Below, piece by piece: positions 9,128 to 17,635 of a DNA stretch of 64,000 bases. A program made the translations under genes and the position numbers. Source of the stretch: RH-AL1 sp050013235 (GTDB lineage Bacteria; Pseudomonadota; Alphaproteobacteria; Rhizobiales; Beijerinckiaceae); NCBI GenBank assembly GCA_050013235.1, contig JBEKFQ010000001.1, positions 62,001-126,000 on the forward strand, written 5' to 3'. The notes under the pieces were generated by a model, which saw only the letters and a program-made list of their open reading frames with translations, searched no databases and had not been told where the DNA came from. Each line of letters starts with the position of its first letter. Within the stretch, counting starts at the first letter, position 1.

Positions 9128-9445
9128 CTATTCGCTCTCTTGGGGACCCGCCAGGATCATGCGCGCCGTATCGACCTCGGCGGGATCGTAGCCATGTTGT
9201 TGCGCGAAGTCGCGAAGCAAACTTTCATCGGAACCGAGATAGTCGAGAAGACTCGAGTCGAAACTGGGCGTTCCCGCCGACTGCCGCAACGCCGGCACGT
9301 CGAGACCGGTCGTGTCGAAGAACCGGCCCAAGCGCGCGGGGTCGGCGGCCAGATAGGTCAGCACTTCGACCGGCAGGCGGTCCATGAAATCGCTGGAGGG
9401 CTTTCGCTTCGAGCCGATGCCGTAATGCGAGGGTTGCTTCGTCAC
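9128..9445 (-). CDS. DUF3572 family protein
   Basis: A 105-residue soluble acidic protein of unknown function. The core LPVEVLTYLAADPARLGRFF followed by AFDSS-like and FAQQHGYDPAEVDTARMIL segments matches the alphaproteobacterial DUF3572 family, which is mostly helical. It has no signal peptide or membrane segment. It is encoded 32 bases upstream of dinB on the same strand and divergently from divK (about 95 bases apart). In many Hyphomicrobiales this family sits beside divK, so location supports the call. Confidence 0.8.
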   Translation of the reverse strand: MTKQPSHYGIGSKRKPSSDFMDRLPVEVLTYLAADPARLGRFFDTTGLDVPALRQSAGTPSFDSSLLDYLGSDESLLRDFAQQHGYDPAEVDTARMILAGPQESE

Positions 9446-9540
9446 TTTGCGGATTTTCCTTTTATCGATTTGCGCGTAGTTATTAACGATCGACGTCTAT
9501 GCAGGTGAAGGATCACCCGTTACCCGGAAGCTGGTTGCCC

Positions 9541-9912
9541 ATGCCGAAGAGCGTCCTCATCGTCGAAGACAACGAGTTGAACATGAAACTGTTCAACGAT
9601 TTGCTCGAAGCGCATGGCTATAAGACCATCCAGACCCGGAACGGGGTGGAGGCGGTGGAACTGACGAGGACTCATCGCCCCGATCTAATCTTGATGGATA
9701 TTCAACTCCCGGAAGTGTCGGGCGTCGAGGTCATCCAATGGATCAAGGACGACGACCAGCTCCGTCATATCCCGATTATCGCCATCACCGCCTTTGCCAT
9801 GAAGGGCGACGAGGAAAAAATCCGTCAAAGCGGCTGCGAAGCTTATTTGTCGAAGCCGATCTCCGTCGTTAAATTTCTGGAGACCGTCCGCAATTATCTC
9901 CCGGAGGCGTGA
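9541..9912 (+). CDS. divK: Cell-cycle response regulator DivK
   Basis: Single-domain receiver that in Caulobacter and Brucella relays DivJ/PleC signals to CckA-CtrA and controls asymmetric division. The 123-residue protein has the acidic pocket (VEDNELN), phospho-acceptor Asp53 in LILMDIQLPEVSG, Thr in IIAITAFAMKG and the conserved Lys in YLSKPISV. There is no output domain. I chose ATG 9541 (MPKSVLIVEDNE); the frame is open from 9499 but the longer N-terminus is not family-like. pleD lies downstream on the same strand, as in Caulobacter, though 261 bases separate them here. Confidence 0.93.
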   Translation: MPKSVLIVEDNELNMKLFNDLLEAHGYKTIQTRNGVEAVELTRTHRPDLILMDIQLPEVSGVEVIQWIKDDDQLRHIPIIAITAFAMKGDEEKIRQSGCEAYLSKPISVVKFLETVRNYLPEA

Positions 9913-10173
9913 GAAAAACGTCTTTTCGCCGTTCCGGAAACGTGGCGGAGCGACATATTTTCATGCCCCATGCCCTCCGGCGTTAACGCCAACTCTTTGA
10001 AACATATATCATTTATTGCATAGTTTCCGGGCTGCCGCCAAGGAAATGCAAAATCGCTAAAATTTGCGGTAGTTTCCGCCGGAAAAATTCACGGGCCCTT
10101 GTCTACTCTTGATCATCAGGCTCTTCCCATGGGGAAAGCCGCTCTGGATTTTTTAAAAGCAGGAAGTTTCGGC

Positions 10174-11544
10174 ATGTCAGCTCGTGTCCTCGTCGTCGAT
10201 GACCTCGCGCCCAATCGCAAACTGCTGGAAGCGCGCCTAACCGCCGAATATTTCGACGTCGTTCTCGCGTCGAACGGGCCCGAGGCGCTGACGATTTGCG
10301 CCGCCGGCGAATGCGATATCGTCCTTCTCGACGTCATGATGCCCGGCATGGACGGGTTCGAAGTGTGCCGCCGCCTCAAGGAGGATCCACAGACCCAGCA
10401 TATCTCCGTCGTCATGGTGACCGCCCTCGATCAACCGGCCGACCGGGTGCGCGGGCTCGAAGCGGGGGCGGACGATTTCTTGACTAAGCCGATCGACGAA
10501 ATCGCGCTCATCGCCCGCGTGCGTTCCCTCACGCGTCTCAAGGTCATTCTCGATGAACTGCGAGGCCGGGTTGCGGCCACCGCCGATCTCGGCATGACCA
10601 ATACGCTGAACCTTGCGATGCAGGACGATAAAAAGACCGGTCATATTCTCCTTGTCGAGGACCGCGAGGCCTCCGCCAATCACATCAAAATCGCCTTCCG
10701 CGATAAACACACGGTCGATGTCGAGACCAATCCGCAGGAAGCCTTGTTCAAGGCGGCGGATGGCGCTTACGACCTGTTCATCGTCAGCCTCAGCCTCGAT
10801 GGCCACGACGGTTTGCGACTGTGCTCCCAGCTTCGCGCCTTGGCACGCACGCGCCACACGCCGATCCTGATCCTCACCGAGCCGGACGATCGCGCCCGGC
10901 TGTTGCGCGGCCTGGAGATCGGCGTCAACGATTATCTCCAGCGTCCCATCGACCGCAACGAATTGACCGCCCGCGTGCGGACCCAAGTCCGGCGTAAGCA
11001 CTATGCCGATACGCTACGCGACAGCGTCCAGGCCTCGATCGAAATGGCGGTGATCGATGCGCTCACCGGTTTGAACAACCGGCGCTATTTCGAGACCCAT
11101 TTCAGCGGGTATGTGGACCAGGCCGCGCGCAAGGGCAGGCCATTGTCCATGATGATTCTGGACATCGATTTCTTCAAATCGGTGAACGATACGCATGGGC
11201 ACGATGCTGGCGACGAGGTGCTGAAATCCTTCTCGGCCCGGATGCGCAAAGTCATCCGCGCGAGCGATCTCGTCTGCCGTTTCGGCGGCGAGGAATTCGT
11301 GGTCGTGATGCCGGACACGCCGGCCGAGATCGCCAGAGGGATCGCGGAGCGGATTCGCATGGCGGTGGAACAAGATCCGTTTACCGTCTCGCCCGGCAAG
11401 CCGGCCATTCCCGTGACAGTCTCGATTGGTCTTGCCGAACGGGGGCACGATACGGTCGCCGACGAGATCTACCGCCGGGCCGACCGGGCGCTCTACCGGT
11501 CGAAAGCCACGGGCCGGAACCGGGTCACGGCGGACGCCGCTTAA
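10174..11544 (+). CDS. pleD: Response regulator/diguanylate cyclase PleD
   Basis: Makes c-di-GMP when phosphorylated and localises to the stalked/old pole in Caulobacter. The 456 residues give REC1 (Asp53 in LLDVMMPGMDGF), a degenerate adaptor REC2 (Ser-Leu in place of the phospho-Asp, IVSLSLDGHDG) and a GGDEF domain with active GGEEF at 371-375 preceded by the inhibitory RxxD site RASD at 362-365. This is the exact PleD layout and length. ATG 10174 (MSARVLVVDD) is chosen because AGGAAG lies just upstream; the frame is open from 10099. Confidence 0.94.
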   Translation: MSARVLVVDDLAPNRKLLEARLTAEYFDVVLASNGPEALTICAAGECDIVLLDVMMPGMDGFEVCRRLKEDPQTQHISVVMVTALDQPADRVRGLEAGADDFLTKPIDEIALIARVRSLTRLKVILDELRGRVAATADLGMTNTLNLAMQDDKKTGHILLVEDREASANHIKIAFRDKHTVDVETNPQEALFKAADGAYDLFIVSLSLDGHDGLRLCSQLRALARTRHTPILILTEPDDRARLLRGLEIGVNDYLQRPIDRNELTARVRTQVRRKHYADTLRDSVQASIEMAVIDALTGLNNRRYFETHFSGYVDQAARKGRPLSMMILDIDFFKSVNDTHGHDAGDEVLKSFSARMRKVIRASDLVCRFGGEEFVVVMPDTPAEIARGIAERIRMAVEQDPFTVSPGKPAIPVTVSIGLAERGHDTVADEIYRRADRALYRSKATGRNRVTADAA

Positions 11545-11851
11545 CCCCCATCAATAAGCTTGGGTATAGATTCGATTCGTTATTTGCATTTCGTCCCGGC
11601 CTCGTTAACGTCGTTCCGCCCGGCTCGTGGTGCCAGCGGTATCGCGGGCTTGGACAAAATACCCTGCGGAGAAGCTCAGGTCCGCCGCATCTCCTGGGTC
11701 CGTGGGGTTGGCCGGCGCGTGGGTGGTTAGGAGTGGCCTCCTCAAACCATTCGCCGCCGGCCCCTCTCTTTCATGGACCGGCGCGGTGATAGACTGGCGC
11801 GATCTCCAACCCAGTCTTATCTCCATCCCGTCCTTATGCCCAGCCGGGGTC
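11545..11851. other. Gene-free interval between pleD and the small exported-protein gene
   Basis: About 300 bases with no convincing reading frame on either strand. Short frames exist but show no family features and overlap the small minus-strand gene downstream. A short imperfect palindrome (aggagtggcctcct, 11730-11743) is visible. I see no clear rho-independent terminator for pleD. Confidence 0.5.
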
Positions 11852-12064
11852 TTATCCCTTGCGGTGCCACGCGATCACGCGATTCGGCCGGCAAACACCC
11901 GAGGGATCGCGGTGAGAGAGATGCCCGCAGCCACCGGACACGAGCGTCACCGCCGGTGCGCTTCCGGAATTTGGCAGGGGCGGCATAGTCAAGGCGCTCG
12001 CGGGCAGGGCAGCTCCCAGGAGAAGGCCCGGCGCGATGACCGAAACGAGAAGAATTTTGCGCAT
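11852..12064 (-). CDS. Small exported Cys-containing protein with GCG...CRPN motif
   Basis: Seventy-residue protein with a clear Sec signal peptide (MRKILLVSVIAPGLLLGAA, cut near ASA) and a short mature part ending in GCGHLSHRDPSGVCRPN and a His/Arg tail. The GCG-x(n)-CRPN pattern is seen in small secreted proteins of Hyphomicrobiales whose function is unknown; here it lacks the Gly/His-rich repeats that usually follow. The frame is open further upstream to 12142, but ATG 12064 is preceded at ideal distance by AGGAGA (12070-12077, minus strand), which decides the start. The two cysteines could pair in the periplasm. Confidence 0.72.
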   Translation of the reverse strand: MRKILLVSVIAPGLLLGAALPASALTMPPLPNSGSAPAVTLVSGGCGHLSHRDPSGVCRPNRVIAWHRKG

Positions 12065-12218
12065 CTGATCTCTCCTATTTGCCGGCGTCAGCCGGGCGGG
12101 GGAGCAATCATCACGCGCCAGCCCGCCGCCATGACAACGCATGGCGGTGAAAACGTTGCCGTCCCATCGGGAGAAAACGGAAAAGAAAACGCAAAAAGAC
12201 GGCCTAAGTGGCCGCCTT

Positions 12219-12266
12219 TGGACATCTATCCCGGAAATTAAGTGGACATCTATCCCGGAAATTTAG
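12219..12266. repeat. 24-bp tandem duplication
   Basis: Units 12219-12242 and 12243-12266 are identical except for one base (a/t near the end); the core is ggacatctatcccgg. It lies just before the hairpin that follows rpmG. No transposase is near, so an insertion-sequence end is possible but unsupported. Confidence 0.85.
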
Positions 12267-12267
12267 A

Positions 12268-12288
12268 GACGGGCGCGTCGCGCCCGTC
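12268..12288 (-). terminator. Hairpin downstream of rpmG
   Basis: A 21-base near-perfect palindrome (gacgggcgcg, central base, cgcgcccgtc) starts 20 bases after the rpmG stop on the minus strand. There is no good T-run after it, so termination is inferred from position and stem strength. Confidence 0.45.
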
Positions 12289-12308
12289 CGGCAACCAACC
12301 GGCCAGGC

Positions 12309-12476
12309 TTACTTGATCTTCGTTTCCTTGAACTCGACATGCTTGCGCACGACGGGGTCGTACTTTTTGTACGACAGCTTGTCCGTCTTCGTGCGCGCAT
12401 TCTTTTTGGTGACATAGAAATAGCCCGTGTCGGCAGTCGACAGGAGCTTGATCTTGATCATCGCAGCTTTGGCCAT
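12309..12476 (-). CDS. rpmG: 50S ribosomal protein L33
   Basis: Structural protein of the large ribosomal subunit. The 55-residue protein is too short for usual ORF cut-offs but is unmistakable: it starts MAKAAMIKIKLLSTADTG, continues FYVTKKNARTKTDKLSYKKYDP and ends HVEFKETKIK. This is the Cys-free (zinc-independent) form of L33. Lysine content is high, as expected. It is the next gene after the MFS transporter on the same strand, with 132 bases between them. Confidence 0.97.
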   Translation of the reverse strand: MAKAAMIKIKLLSTADTGYFYVTKKNARTKTDKLSYKKYDPVVRKHVEFKETKIK

Positions 12477-12608
12477 TGCACTTCAAACCTAGAGGTACGA
12501 GCCACGGGAACAGGAAGAAGGCGCGGCTCGCCAAAACAAAACAAGCGGGTCATCCTCGCTCACGAGGGCCCGCAACCGAGGCGCACAATAGGCAGGCCCG
12601 GCCGTCTG

Positions 12609-13817
12609 TCAAGACAAGCTTTGTGTCCGGGCGGTTTCTTGGCCGTTTGTCCGGCGCCGGGCGAGGGAGCCGAAGGCGATGGCGAGGTAGAGCGCGATGA
12701 AGACGGCAATGGTGAGAAAGAAGCCGCCGGGCGGCACCAGATCGAGCCCGAGGCCGGTCAGCGGGGGCCCCACGAGCATGCCGAACGAATAGGTCATGAC
12801 GAAAGCCGCATTGGCGCCCGCCAATTCGCCATCCCGGTAGCGCGAACCTAGCTGCGCCAGGCCCACGGGATAAAAGCCGCCCACGGTTCCGCCCCAGATC
12901 AAGAGAATCGCCTCGAAGAGAATCAGGGAGGACATGCCGGCGAGCCCCAAGAACAAAGCGCCGGCGAGGCCGAGCACAGCGATGACGATCAACAGCCGGC
13001 CGCGATCGACGCGGTCCGACAGCAGGCCGACAGGAACCTGCAAGGCGCTATTGCCGAAGACGAACAGGCTGGCGAACAGCGCGCCTTGCTCGGCGCTGGC
13101 CCCGGCGCGCAAGGCGTAGACGGGCAACAGGCCGATGCCCGCGACCTCGATCGCCCCGTGAAGCATGCCGGCCAAGGTCGCCATGGGCGATTCCCGGAGA
13201 AAAACCCAGAACGGCTTGCGGCTTCGCTCGTCGAGCGGCGGCGCGCCCTTCATATTGAGAATAAGCGGCACGATCGCCGCCCAAAACAGCCCCGCGCCCA
13301 CCCAAAACGGCAGTCCACCTCGCGTGCCCACAAAGGCGAGAACGGCTGGCCCGGCCGCGAAGCCGCCCCCCAGGCAGGTGGCATAAAGACCGATCGCCAG
13401 CCCGCGCCGGCCCACCGCCGCCGCCGTTCCGATCCAATATTCGCTGAGCACGAAGAGAACCGTGACCGCCATGCCGGTCAGAAAACGTAAAGCGAGCCAG
13501 GCCACGTAGCCGGAAGTGACGGTAAAGCCGGTCAAGGCCAGGCCGCCTACCGCGAGCGACAGGAGAAGCAGCCAGGCGACGCCGATTTTCTTGGCCGCAT
13601 AGGGGATCAGCGGCGCGCAGAGCAGGGAAGCGACGCCGCCCGCCGCCGTATTCAAACCGATCGCCCGGGCGGAAAAGCCCGCGGCGTCGAGCCGGACCGA
13701 CAGCAAGGCGATGCTGAGCGACAGCCCGCAGCCCGCGATGGCCGCGGTGGCAATGGCGCCCGCCAGCACACGCGTGGAGGCTGTGGAGGAATGATCCGGG
13801 CATGTCCGGCAAATCAA
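12609..13817 (-). CDS. MFS transporter (drug/unknown-substrate type)
   Basis: Predicted 12-helix inner-membrane transporter of about 390-402 residues. Hydrophobic segments alternate regularly from AIATAAIAGCGLSLSIALL to FFLTIAVFIALYLAIAFG, and the conserved loop 8-9 segment (VGLLSDRVDRGRLL) has the MFS D-R signature. The layout resembles the YcaD-like MFS group often found beside rpmG in Hyphomicrobiales; substrate unknown. The start is uncertain: TTG 13817 opens the frame, but GTG 13769 just before the first helix is equally plausible. It is followed by rpmG. Confidence 0.85.
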   Translation of the reverse strand: MICRTCPDHSSTASTRVLAGAIATAAIAGCGLSLSIALLSVRLDAAGFSARAIGLNTAAGGVASLLCAPLIPYAAKKIGVAWLLLLSLAVGGLALTGFTVTSGYVAWLALRFLTGMAVTVLFVLSEYWIGTAAAVGRRGLAIGLYATCLGGGFAAGPAVLAFVGTRGGLPFWVGAGLFWAAIVPLILNMKGAPPLDERSRKPFWVFLRESPMATLAGMLHGAIEVAGIGLLPVYALRAGASAEQGALFASLFVFGNSALQVPVGLLSDRVDRGRLLIVIAVLGLAGALFLGLAGMSSLILFEAILLIWGGTVGGFYPVGLAQLGSRYRDGELAGANAAFVMTYSFGMLVGPPLTGLGLDLVPPGGFFLTIAVFIALYLAIAFGSLARRRTNGQETARTQSLS

Positions 13818-13878
13818 TATTCAGCCCTCGTCCTGCATTGCCGGAGCCTGCGGATGCGGTGCTAGAGCATGAGACGGC

Positions 13879-14295
13879 TTAAAGAACAATCACGCCCGCG
13901 CTGGCGGCCGCGATCTTCAATTCGTCGTCGAGAGTCGCAAGCGGCAGATTGCGCCGCAGCGCCAGTTCCAGATAGGCGGCGTCGTAAGATGTCAGCCTAT
14001 AGGCGATAGCCAGTTGATGAACGTCCCGAAAAATATGTTTTTCGCTTTCGTCATCGACGTGAATCGGCAGCGCCTGCAAATCATCGATAAAATCCGAGGC
14101 GTCCTGGACCGGGATCGCTCCCTTGGAGTGAGCGCGTGCAAGTACCGCACTCACTTCATAGCACCAAAGGACCGGAACCACGGCTTCCCCGGTGGATGAC
14201 ATCAAGTCAAAAAGGACGGCATCGGCATAGGGATGATTGCCGCCGTCGAAGAACCAACGCATCGTCACGGAATTATCGAGGACGAAGATCGTCAC
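13879..14295 (-). CDS. PIN-domain toxin, VapC family
   Basis: Probable ribonuclease toxin of a type II toxin-antitoxin pair. The 138 residues carry the PIN acidic set: Asp in VLDNSVTMRWFFD, Glu in CYEVSAVLARA, Asp in LTSYDAAYLELA and Asp in LATLDDEL, all in the expected order. Length is normal. Its start overlaps the stop of the antitoxin gene by four bases (ATGA), the usual vapBC coupling. The target RNA cannot be read from sequence. It sits between the MFS gene and the DUF983 gene. Confidence 0.88.
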   Translation of the reverse strand: MTIFVLDNSVTMRWFFDGGNHPYADAVLFDLMSSTGEAVVPVLWCYEVSAVLARAHSKGAIPVQDASDFIDDLQALPIHVDDESEKHIFRDVHQLAIAYRLTSYDAAYLELALRRNLPLATLDDELKIAAASAGVIVL

Positions 14296-14579
14296 GCGCG
14301 GCCATAGGTCATCATGTCGCGAATGGTCGTGCCTTCCGGAAGCGGATGAAATTTACGCCTTTCCAGGATCCGCGCGGCTGCTTCCCGTGGGGTTCGCCGT
14401 TGTGGGGAGGGTTGTTGCCCGGCGCCTGATGCGGCAAGCATGCGCCGCGCCGACAAATAACTTTCAACCGCCTCACGCAGCATATCCCGCGCGGAACGGT
14501 GTTCGGCGGCAGCCGCGGTCTCGACCTGTTGAAGCAAGGCGAGCGGTATCAATTCTTCCGCTTTGTCGTGTGTTTTCAT
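14292..14579 (-). CDS. Antitoxin partner of VapC-like toxin (RHH-like)
   Basis: Ninety-five-residue protein encoded directly upstream of the PIN toxin and overlapping it. The N-terminal half (IPLALLQQVETAAAAEHRSARDMLREAVESYL) has the strand-helix-helix pattern of ribbon-helix-helix antitoxins: a short beta strand, then two helices. The Pro/Arg-rich middle and the C-terminal tail (LPEGTTIRDMMTYGRA) would wrap the toxin. It probably represses its own promoter. The family assignment is by context and fold pattern, not by a diagnostic motif. Confidence 0.75.
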   Translation of the reverse strand: MKTHDKAEELIPLALLQQVETAAAAEHRSARDMLREAVESYLSARRMLAASGAGQQPSPQRRTPREAAARILERRKFHPLPEGTTIRDMMTYGRA

Positions 14580-14759
14580 GGCATCGCACTTTCTATCGTC
14601 ACCATGATCGATTATGCTATAAATATCAATAATTACAATTGAATATGCTGGTCCGTCACATCAATCGACGCTCGATCGGATTTTGCCACTCCGTCCTTCC
14701 GGACGAGAAAGCCGGACCCTCGAAACGCGCTTCGCGTTCCGCCAAACGATGGAAGCCCG

Positions 14760-15233
14760 TCACGCCACGGAGGGACGGGGCAGGGGCTTGCTTGGCTCGA
14801 AAGAGGGGACGGGCGGCACATGCGCCGTCTCGAATCCGTGCATTCGGAGCGCCCATTGATAGGCGATCAATCCGCTCTTGAAAATCGGCAATAGCGACAG
14901 CGAGAGCGCGATACAGAGCGTGGGCCAAATGACGAAGTGAAAGGCCATGGGAAGATCGGGCCAGGTTTCGTCCACGGCGAACATCGTGGCGCCGAGGATA
15001 TGGCCGACGACGAAAATCGTAATGTAAGGCGGAAAATCATCCGCGCGGTGATGGAAGAATTCCTCGTGGCAGACTGGGCAGGACTCGTTCACCGTGAGAT
15101 AGCCGCGCAGAATCTTGCCCTTGCCGCAGGCCGGGCAGCGCCCGCGCAAGCCGAGCTTGAGCGACGCCCAAGCATCGCGCGGGGGACGCGCGGGAGACGG
15201 TGGATTGGCTTCGTCGAGACGTTTGTCCGGCAT
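14760..15233 (-). CDS. DUF983 family membrane protein
   Basis: A 157-residue protein with two CxxC pairs before the membrane part (CPACGKG and CPVCHEE, about residues 34-56), suggesting a zinc-binding ribbon, then two transmembrane segments (YITIFVVGHILGATMF and FVIWPTLCIALSLSLLPIF). This is the DUF983 layout; function unknown. It follows rnr by 38 bases on the same strand, so it is likely the last gene of a topA-rnr-DUF983 transcript, an arrangement familiar in alphaproteobacteria. Confidence 0.88.
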   Translation of the reverse strand: MPDKRLDEANPPSPARPPRDAWASLKLGLRGRCPACGKGKILRGYLTVNESCPVCHEEFFHHRADDFPPYITIFVVGHILGATMFAVDETWPDLPMAFHFVIWPTLCIALSLSLLPIFKSGLIAYQWALRMHGFETAHVPPVPSFEPSKPLPRPSVA

Positions 15234-15271
15234 GGCTCTTTATCTATCGGCGGCGGCTAGGAATCAATCAG

Positions 15272-17635
15272 TTAGACCTTCCGGCGGCGCGCGCCAGACG
15301 ACCTGATGTCACGCGCCGGCCCAGGACGCCCTTTCGACGGGCCGGGTCTGCGTCCCGGCATGCGTTTCGGCGAGGCTGTGCCGGGACCGGACGCGTCGCC
15401 GCCGGCGAGTTCGAAGCGCAAGGCGCCGGCGAAGGGCGCGGCTTCCACCAGCTTGACCGTGACGGGATCGCCCAAGCGGTACATGTCGCCGCTGCGCGAC
15501 CCGACGAGGGCGTGGAGGGTTTCCTCGAAACGGTAGAATTCCGTGCCCATCGTCGCGGCGGGGATGAAGCCATCGGCGCCGGTGTCGCTCAATTTCACGA
15601 ACAGCCCGGCGCGCGTGACGCCGGCGATCCGGCCTTGGAAGATCGTGCCGACCTTGCCCGCGAGATGGGTGGCGATCAGGCGGTCCACCGTGTCGCGTTC
15701 GGCGGCCATGGCCCGGCGCTCGGCGGCGGAAATGCGCAGCGCGATATCGGCCAGCACATCGGCCTCGAGATCGGGCAGGCCGTCGCGTCCGAGCCCGGCC
15801 GCGCGGATCAGAGCGCGATGCACGATGAGATCGGCGTAGCGGCGGATCGGCGAGGTAAAATGCGCGTAGCGGCGCAGATGCAGCCCGAAATGCCCATAAT
15901 TATCCGAGACATATTCGGCCTGTGCCTGGGAGCGGAGCACGACGTCGTTGACGATCTGCTCGTGCTCGCCGCCCTTCACCCGCGCCAAAATGCCGTTGAA
16001 CTGGGCCGGCGTCAGCACCTGTCCCTTGGCGAGTTTGATCCCGATGGAGGCGAGGAATTCGCCCAGATTATGCAGTTTTTCGACGCTCGGTTCGCCATGT
16101 GCGCGATAGATCAGCCGCTGGCGCTTTTCCTCCAACAGCTCGGCGGCCGCGACATTGGCGAGGATCATGAATTCCTCAATGAGGCGATGTGCGTCCAACC
16201 GCTCCGGCACGACGACACGGTCGACCGTGCCGTCGGGGTGCAGCAGAATTTTACGCTCTGGCAGATCGAGATCGAGCGGCTGACGCCGCTCCCGCGCGAT
16301 CTTCAGGGTGCCGTAGGCCTCGTAGAGCGGGCGCAACACGCCCTCCAACAAAGCGGCGGTCTCGTCGTCCGGCACGCCATCGATCGCGGCTTGCGCGCGC
16401 TGGTACGAGAGCTTCGCCGCCGAACGCATCATGACGCGGTGAAGCGAATGCCGCCGCTTTTGGCCCTTGGCGTCGATCACCATCCGGATCGCCAGCGCCG
16501 GGCGGTCCTCGGCGGGACGCAGCGAACACAGATCGTTCGAGATCCGCTCCGGCAGCATCGGCACGACGCGGTCCGGGAAATAGACGGAATTGCCGCGCTC
16601 CAACGCCTCGCGGTCGAGCGCGCTGCCGGGCCGGACATAGGCCGCGACATCGGCAATGGCGACGGTCAACACGAAGCCGCCGGGATTTGCCGGATCCTCG
16701 TCGATGGCGGCGAGCACCGCGTCGTCATGGTCCTTGGCATCGGGCGGATCGATGGTGATCAGCGGAAGATGGCGCCAATCCTCGCGTCCGTGCAACGTGG
16801 CGGGCTTGGCGGAACCGGCCTCGCCGAGGGTTTCCGGCTGGAACACATGGGGGATCTTCTGGGCGTGGATGGCGATCAGGCTCACCGCCTTTTCGCTGCC
16901 GAGCGAGCCGATCCGCTCGCGCACCCGCGCGCCGGTAGGGCCGAAGCGCCCGCCCTTCAACACCTCCGCGGCGACGAGATCGCCATCGCGCGCCTCGCCT
17001 TCTTCGCCGGCGCGGACGGAAAGCGCGCCCTTGTTGGCGGACTTTTTGTCCACCGGCCAAATCTGGCCGCCGCCGCCGGGCAGCTCGTGATAGATGCCGA
17101 GAACCTGCGCGGTGGATTTGGCGATAATCTTGACGATGCGGCCGGTATAGGCGGGCTCGTTGCCCTTCGCGTCGCGGACCGGTTCCGTGCGCACCAAGGC
17201 GCGGTCGCCGAGGCCTGGAACCGGCGTCCCCACTCGCGCCTTGCGCGGAAAATTGAGGACGATAGTTGGCGCGCGGCCCTGGGACTCGTCCCATTCCACG
17301 GGTTTGGCCAGTAAATCGCCATCCCGGTCGCGGGAATAGACTTCGGCCAAGACCACGGGGGGCAGCAGGCCGGGCTTCGTCAGGGTCTTGCGCTTACGCT
17401 CGACCGCGCCTTCTTGTTCCAATTCTTTGAGCAGACGTTTCAATGCGATCTTGTCGCTTCCTTTGATATTGAAGGCGCGGGCGATCTCGCGCTTGCCGAT
17501 TTTGGCCGGCGTGCGCTCGCCCGCCATCTCCCGCTCGCGCGCGATAAAGGCCAGAACCTCTTCACGCGAGGGTTGGGGGGAGGTGGTTTCGGCGGGGGAC
17601 ACGTTCTTAGATGCCCCCCCGCCAGTCGTTTTCAA
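15272..17635 (-). CDS. rnr: Ribonuclease R
   Basis: Processive 3'-to-5' exoribonuclease that degrades structured RNA. The 787 residues show an N-terminal winged-helix segment (KIGKREIARAFNIKGSDKIALKRLL), cold-shock domains, the RNB catalytic domain with ITIDPPDAKDHDDAV (metal-binding Asp cluster), a C-terminal S1 domain (GTIFQGRIAGVTRAGLFVKL) and a basic Arg/Pro/Gly tail. Its ATG overlaps the topA stop by four bases. A very long open frame on the opposite strand is a codon-bias shadow. Confidence 0.96.
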   Translation of the reverse strand: MKTTGGGASKNVSPAETTSPQPSREEVLAFIAREREMAGERTPAKIGKREIARAFNIKGSDKIALKRLLKELEQEGAVERKRKTLTKPGLLPPVVLAEVYSRDRDGDLLAKPVEWDESQGRAPTIVLNFPRKARVGTPVPGLGDRALVRTEPVRDAKGNEPAYTGRIVKIIAKSTAQVLGIYHELPGGGGQIWPVDKKSANKGALSVRAGEEGEARDGDLVAAEVLKGGRFGPTGARVRERIGSLGSEKAVSLIAIHAQKIPHVFQPETLGEAGSAKPATLHGREDWRHLPLITIDPPDAKDHDDAVLAAIDEDPANPGGFVLTVAIADVAAYVRPGSALDREALERGNSVYFPDRVVPMLPERISNDLCSLRPAEDRPALAIRMVIDAKGQKRRHSLHRVMMRSAAKLSYQRAQAAIDGVPDDETAALLEGVLRPLYEAYGTLKIARERRQPLDLDLPERKILLHPDGTVDRVVVPERLDAHRLIEEFMILANVAAAELLEEKRQRLIYRAHGEPSVEKLHNLGEFLASIGIKLAKGQVLTPAQFNGILARVKGGEHEQIVNDVVLRSQAQAEYVSDNYGHFGLHLRRYAHFTSPIRRYADLIVHRALIRAAGLGRDGLPDLEADVLADIALRISAAERRAMAAERDTVDRLIATHLAGKVGTIFQGRIAGVTRAGLFVKLSDTGADGFIPAATMGTEFYRFEETLHALVGSRSGDMYRLGDPVTVKLVEAAPFAGALRFELAGGDASGPGTASPKRMPGRRPGPSKGRPGPARDIRSSGARRRKV

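Noticed and set aside
12219..12266. Possible insertion-sequence end
   Set aside because: Only a direct 24-bp duplication is present; no inverted partner and no transposase gene in the window.
13861..13883. Possible fragment of the dispersed hairpin repeat (tagagcatgaga)
   Set aside because: Only about 10 matching bases; too short to separate from chance.
14580..14759. Small frames between the antitoxin gene and the DUF983 gene
   Set aside because: Frames on both strands overlap each other, lack features and ribosome-binding sites.
15200..17314. Open frame of about 700 codons on the plus strand across rnr
   Set aside because: It is antisense to the clearly identified RNase R gene, follows from GC-rich codon bias, and has no family motifs.
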